This document shows positions 6,719-9,812 of a DNA stretch of 9,812 nucleotides, one piece after another (positions within the stretch are counted from its first letter, which is position 1; each line of letters opens with the position of its first letter). The position numbers were made by a program, and so were the translations under genes. The notes below the pieces were generated by a model that worked only from the letters and a program-made list of their open reading frames with translations, had not been told where the DNA came from and made no database searches. Source of the stretch: Bifidobacterium breve (lineage in GTDB: Bacteria > Actinomycetota > Actinomycetes > S36-B12); contig CAMDKJ010000053.1 in the NCBI GenBank assembly GCA_945900705.1, positions 1 through 9,812 of the forward strand. The letters run 5' to 3'.

Positions 6719-7657
6719 TTAGTCGGGGGATTTGGTGCGCAAGCTCGCGACAATGGTAATGCTGAGCACTGCAACTATAAAAAACAATGAGAACCAAACA
6801 GGTATTAGTGGAACTGGTATCTCGGTGGTTGCGTGAATGGCCTCAAGAACTAACTTGACGCCGATGAATGTCAAGATAATCGCCAAGCCCTTGTTCAAGT
6901 GATGTAGCTTGCCGAGGAATCCCTTGAGCAGGAAGAATAATTGGCGTAGGCCCATTAAGGCGAAAGCATTGGCCGCAAATACGAGATATGCCTCACTGGT
7001 GATCCCGAATACCGCCGGGATACTGTCTAATGCAAAGAGCAGATCGGTCGTCCCGATGGCAATCATCACCATCGCCATCGGCGTTAGCATTCTTTTACCC
7101 GCAATACGAACAGTTAGCGCCGTGCCATGATACTCAGTGGTAGTCGGAAACCTTCGGCCGACAAAACGTACAAATCCATTGCCTTCAGGGTCAGGGTCGC
7201 CACCCTTATCCGTCCAGACTTTATAGGCCGTATAAAACAAGAAGGCACCAAAAAGGAAAAATACGCCGGTGAATCGGGCAATAAGTTCGGCGCCAATGAT
7301 GATAAGAACGGCCCGCAAAATAAGCGCAATTACAATTCCGACAAGCAATACCCGATGCTGGTACGCGTCTGGTACCGCGAAGGCCGTCATGATGATCAAG
7401 AAGACGAAAAGGTTGTCGACACTAAGTGAATACTCGGTCAGGTATCCGGCGGTGAACTGACCCGCGAAAGACCACCCAAAGTAGAACCCCACGAATATCG
7501 CAAAAAGGACCGCCAAGGTGATATAGAAAACTACCCAGCGTGCCGCATCCGTCGAGCTAAAATGGTGCGGGCGGCGATCAACAACTATTAGGTCAACCGT
7601 GATCACCCCGATAAGTCCAACGACGGTCACAGCCCACAGCCACATCGGGACAACCAT
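6719..7657 (-). CDS. TerC/Alx-family integral membrane protein
   Basis: The 312-residue protein is strongly hydrophobic, with about eight or nine membrane segments by eye (roughly 5-27, 40-62, 75-95, 102-123, 127-146, 193-215, 222-245, 257-274, 283-305) and a polar loop near 147-190. Family hallmarks are the acidic motifs E75-Y-S-L-S-V-D81-N-L-F-V-F and T-T-D205-L-L-F-A-L-D211-S-I-P-A, which lie in membrane segments and are thought to bind metal. TerC/Alx proteins have been linked to manganese export, to metal supply for secreted enzymes, and to tellurite resistance in ter clusters. No ter genes are nearby, so tellurite resistance should not be assumed. The ATG shares one base with the uvrB stop (TGATG), so translation is probably coupled to uvrB. 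The length is typical of the Alx-like branch. Confidence 0.93.
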   Translation of the reverse strand: MVVPMWLWAVTVVGLIGVITVDLIVVDRRPHHFSSTDAARWVVFYITLAVLFAIFVGFYFGWSFAGQFTAGYLTEYSLSVDNLFVFLIIMTAFAVPDAYQHRVLLVGIVIALILRAVLIIIGAELIARFTGVFFLFGAFLFYTAYKVWTDKGGDPDPEGNGFVRFVGRRFPTTTEYHGTALTVRIAGKRMLTPMAMVMIAIGTTDLLFALDSIPAVFGITSEAYLVFAANAFALMGLRQLFFLLKGFLGKLHHLNKGLAIILTFIGVKLVLEAIHATTEIPVPLIPVWFSLFFIVAVLSITIVASLRTKSPD

Positions 7658-9711
7658 CAGTTAGCCTCTCTCATCCCGCGCAACTCACGCTTTAGATCGC
7701 CGACTTCATCCCGCAAACGGGCGGCGAGTTCGAAATGCAAATCGGCCGCGGCCTGATGCATCTGCTTGGTCAAATCGTCGATCAGTGACACCAATTCGGT
7801 CTCGGGCGCACCCGCCATGCGCGAGCCCTTGCGTCTGGTCGTTGATTCTTGCATGAGTGCCGCAGTGTCTGCATCCTCCCTGGCCAAAAGATCGGTTATG
7901 TCAGCGATCTTCTTTCGGAGCGGTTGCGGATCAACACCATGTGATTCATTAAAGACAACTTGAATTGCCCGTCGTCGATTAGTCTCATCGATCGCTTTTC
8001 GCATAGAGGGAGTAATTTTATCCGCGTACATGTGCACCTGACCCGACACATTTCGTGCGGCTCGCCCAATCGTCTGGATCAAAGACGTTTCAGACCTCAA
8101 AAACCCCTCCTTATCGGCATCAAGGATGGCAACAAGTGAAACTTCTGGCAGATCAAGACCCTCCCGCAAGAGGTTGATGCCCACCAGTACATCGAAGACT
8201 CCAAGTCTCAACTCTCTGAGCAGTTCAACTCGGCGCAACGTATCGACCTCTGAATGGAGGTATTGCACCCGGACCCCATTTTCGAGCAAATAATCAGTTA
8301 GATCTTCAGCCATTCGCTTGGTTAAGGTAGTGACCAGCACGCGTTCACTTCTAAGGGCGCGCTGTCTAATTTCATCCATCAGATCATCAATCTGCCCTTG
8401 GGTCGGCTTGACCACCACCTCAGGGTCAACTAACCCGGTTGGTCGAATAACTTGCTGCACCACGTCGCCTTCGACCTTGCCAAGCTCATATGACCCGGGG
8501 GTGGCCGACAGATATACCGTTTGGCCGATGCGCTCCGAGAACTCGGTGAACCGAAGTGGCCGGTTATCCATGGCACTTGGCAGCCTGAATCCATGCTCTA
8601 CCAAGGTGCGTTTACGGCTCATGTCGCCCTCATACATGGCACCGATCTGCGGCACCGTTACATGCGACTCATCTATCACCATCAGAAAATCATCGGGGAA
8701 ATAATCGATCAGGCAGTTAGGTGGGCTACCGGGCTCACGACCATCAATATGGCGTGAGTAGTTCTCAATACCCGCGCAACTACCAACCTGGCGCATCATT
8801 TCGATGTCATAGGTGGTTCGCATCCGCAGCCGCTGCGCCTCGAGGAGTTTTCCTTGGCCTTCAAATTCCGTAAGTCGTTGCTCCAATTCAGCTTCGATAC
8901 CCGCCACCGCCCGATCCATTCGTTCCGGGCCGGCCACGTAGTGAGTTGCCGGGAATACGTAGATCTCTTGATCCTCGGTCAGGATTTCACCCGTAACCGG
9001 ATGTAGGGACATCAACCTTTCGATCTCATCACCAAACATCTCGATGCGCACGGGGTGATCTTCATAAACCGGGTAAACTTCAACTGTGTCGCCACGGACC
9101 CTAAATGTGCCTCGCTGAAATGCGATGTCATTTCGCGTATATTGAATGTCAACGAATGCCCGGAGCAATTTATCGCGCTCCATGGTCTCACCTACGCGGA
9201 GCCGCACCATGCGATCGACGTACTCCTGCGGAGTTCCGAGGCCATAAATTGCCGATACCGTTGCAACAACCAAAACATCACGCCGCGTTAGCAGACTGTT
9301 CGTGGCTGAATGACGCAGTCGCTGAACTTCTTCATTGAGCGAAGAGTCCTTTTCGATATAGGTGTCACTCTGCGGCAGGTACGCCTCAGGTTGGTAGTAG
9401 TCGTAATATGAAACGAAATACTCAACCGCGTTATTCGGCAATAATTCACGAAATTCAGTGGCCAATTGGGCGGCCAAGGTCTTATTAGGGGCCATCACCA
9501 AAGCCGGTCGCTGCAGTGCTTCGACCAGCCAAGCGGTCGTCGCACTTTTGCCGGTACCGGTGGCTCCCAGCAGCACATTGTCACGCTCACCGGCCAGGAT
9601 CCGCTTGGTTAGCTCAGCGATAGCGGTCGGCTGATCACCTGAGGGTTGAAAAGGCGCGATGACCTCAAATGGTGCGACCCGTCGCTGCAGGTCAGTCACC
9701 GGCCGGGTCAT
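7657..9711 (-). CDS. uvrB: UvrB, helicase-like damage-verification subunit of the UvrABC excinuclease
   Basis: The 684-residue protein has full family length. UvrB is loaded by UvrA, checks the lesion by threading one strand, and recruits UvrC. Motifs in order: Walker A G49-A-T-G-T-G-K55-S; the beta-hairpin YYDYYQPEAY (102-111) that grips DNA; the UvrA-binding domain region (about 155-250); the DEAD-box-like D347-E-S-H350; S-A-T-P-G at 402-406; the C-terminal helicase motor with the arginine-finger motif Q546-T-I-G-R-A-A-R-N; and a C-terminal UVR helix pair (about 643-678) that binds the matching UvrC segment. The ATG at 9711 is the first possible start after an in-frame TAG; only a weak AGG (9720-9722) precedes it. 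The start codon lies at the centre of a 12-bp palindrome. It follows probable coaE by 35 bp and overlaps terC. Confidence 0.98.
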   Translation of the reverse strand: MTRPVTDLQRRVAPFEVIAPFQPSGDQPTAIAELTKRILAGERDNVLLGATGTGKSATTAWLVEALQRPALVMAPNKTLAAQLATEFRELLPNNAVEYFVSYYDYYQPEAYLPQSDTYIEKDSSLNEEVQRLRHSATNSLLTRRDVLVVATVSAIYGLGTPQEYVDRMVRLRVGETMERDKLLRAFVDIQYTRNDIAFQRGTFRVRGDTVEVYPVYEDHPVRIEMFGDEIERLMSLHPVTGEILTEDQEIYVFPATHYVAGPERMDRAVAGIEAELEQRLTEFEGQGKLLEAQRLRMRTTYDIEMMRQVGSCAGIENYSRHIDGREPGSPPNCLIDYFPDDFLMVIDESHVTVPQIGAMYEGDMSRKRTLVEHGFRLPSAMDNRPLRFTEFSERIGQTVYLSATPGSYELGKVEGDVVQQVIRPTGLVDPEVVVKPTQGQIDDLMDEIRQRALRSERVLVTTLTKRMAEDLTDYLLENGVRVQYLHSEVDTLRRVELLRELRLGVFDVLVGINLLREGLDLPEVSLVAILDADKEGFLRSETSLIQTIGRAARNVSGQVHMYADKITPSMRKAIDETNRRRAIQVVFNESHGVDPQPLRKKIADITDLLAREDADTAALMQESTTRRKGSRMAGAPETELVSLIDDLTKQMHQAAADLHFELAARLRDEVGDLKRELRGMREAN

Positions 9712-9716
9712 GACCC
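9705..9716. repeat. 12-bp perfect palindrome centred on the uvrB start codon
   Basis: GGGTCATGACCC reads the same on both strands, and the uvrB ATG sits in its middle. In mRNA it could form a GGGU/ACCC stem with the AUG exposed in a four-base loop. By simple chance about two 12-bp palindromes are expected in a window this size, so a function is not implied. Confidence 0.4.
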
Positions 9717-9746
9717 AAACCTACCCGGCTCCTGCTGGGCGTGCCT
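9712..9746. other. Short gap between probable coaE and uvrB
   Basis: These 35 bp hold a weak AGG ribosome-binding signal 8 nt before the uvrB ATG (9720-9722) and a better AGGAG (9729-9733) that is 17 nt away, too far for normal use. No terminator or promoter is recognisable, so uvrB is either co-transcribed with the upstream gene or uses a promoter inside it. Confidence 0.5.
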
Positions 9747-9812
9747 TTAGCGCAACTTGAGATCTGCCCAAAGCCCCGCCACGCTGGCCTTGAGTTCGTC
9801 AGGTGACCCGCT
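9747..9812 (-). CDS. coaE: C-terminal tail of probable dephospho-CoA kinase, cut by window edge
   Basis: Only 21 codons plus a TAA stop are in the window. They read as an amphipathic helix, SPDELKASVAGLWADLKL followed by R. This resembles the usual C-terminal helix of actinobacterial CoaE, which makes coenzyme A from dephospho-CoA in the last step of the pathway. The position just upstream of uvrB on the same strand also fits, because coaE-uvrB is a common actinobacterial pair. No catalytic motif is visible, since the P-loop lies far upstream, so the call rests on a short tail and on synteny. Confidence 0.5.
   Translation of the reverse strand, partial: SGSPDELKASVAGLWADLKLR

Noticed and set aside
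6709..6740. Possible hairpin GCGCGCC / GGTGCGC after the MBL gene
   Set aside because: The 7-bp stem includes a G-U pair, has an 18-nt loop and is not followed by a T-run. It is too weak to call a terminator.
6719..7657. Tellurite-resistance locus
   Set aside because: The protein is TerC-like, but no terA, terB, terD, terE or terZ gene is present. The Alx-like metal-handling branch is the safer reading.
9785..9798. CGAAC half-site resembling an SOS box upstream of uvrB
   Set aside because: Only one half-site is intact and it lies in the coding frame of the probable coaE tail. It shows how easily 7/10 matches arise by chance.

Overview
The window is a compact, almost gap-free stretch of chromosome from an actinobacterium. 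It is built around the three nucleotide-excision-repair genes uvrA, uvrB and uvrC. The assignment to Actinomycetota rests on four things: the UvrA and UvrB sequences read like actinobacterial homologues as I remember them; the order (coaE)-uvrB-terC, then an MBL-fold hydrolase facing uvrA, then uvrA-Rieske-uvrC-rapZ is one I associate with that phylum; the RapZ P-loop has Arg where most phyla have Lys; and a Tat-exported Rieske lipoprotein is present. GC content looks moderate by eye (roughly mid-50s percent, not computed), lower than Streptomyces or Mycobacterium. No genus can be named from the sequence alone.

Layout, right to left along the minus strand: the last 21 codons of a probable coaE (9747-9812), uvrB (7657-9711) and terC (6719-7657, start overlapping the uvrB stop). 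A 39-bp convergent gap separates terC from a single plus-strand gene for a glyoxalase-II-like MBL-fold hydrolase (6026-6679). A 52-bp divergent gap follows (5974-6025). Then comes a second minus-strand block: uvrA (3103-5973), a Tat/lipobox Rieske protein (2610-3086), uvrC (693-2582) and the N-terminal 233 codons of rapZ, cut by the window edge (1-700). Spacings of 16 bp and 27 bp and an overlap of 8 bp suggest that uvrA-Rieske-uvrC-rapZ is one transcription unit. There is no gene-free stretch over 52 bp.

Function: UvrA (damage sensor and loader), UvrB (helicase-like verifier) and UvrC (dual-incision nuclease) form the complete UvrABC excinuclease. TerC is a membrane protein of the metal-handling Alx/TerC family. 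The MBL hydrolase has a full set of metal ligands but an unknown substrate. The Rieske protein is predicted to sit outside the membrane, so it cannot touch the cytosolic repair enzymes directly. RapZ is a P-loop nucleotide-binding regulator.

I found no mobile element, CRISPR array, tRNA, rRNA, toxin-antitoxin pair or phage gene, and no convincing new system. The findings are modest: an unexplained Rieske gene inside the uvr operon, a uvrC start without a visible ribosome-binding site, a weak SOS-box-like dyad before uvrA, a palindrome over the uvrB start codon, and small sequence variants.
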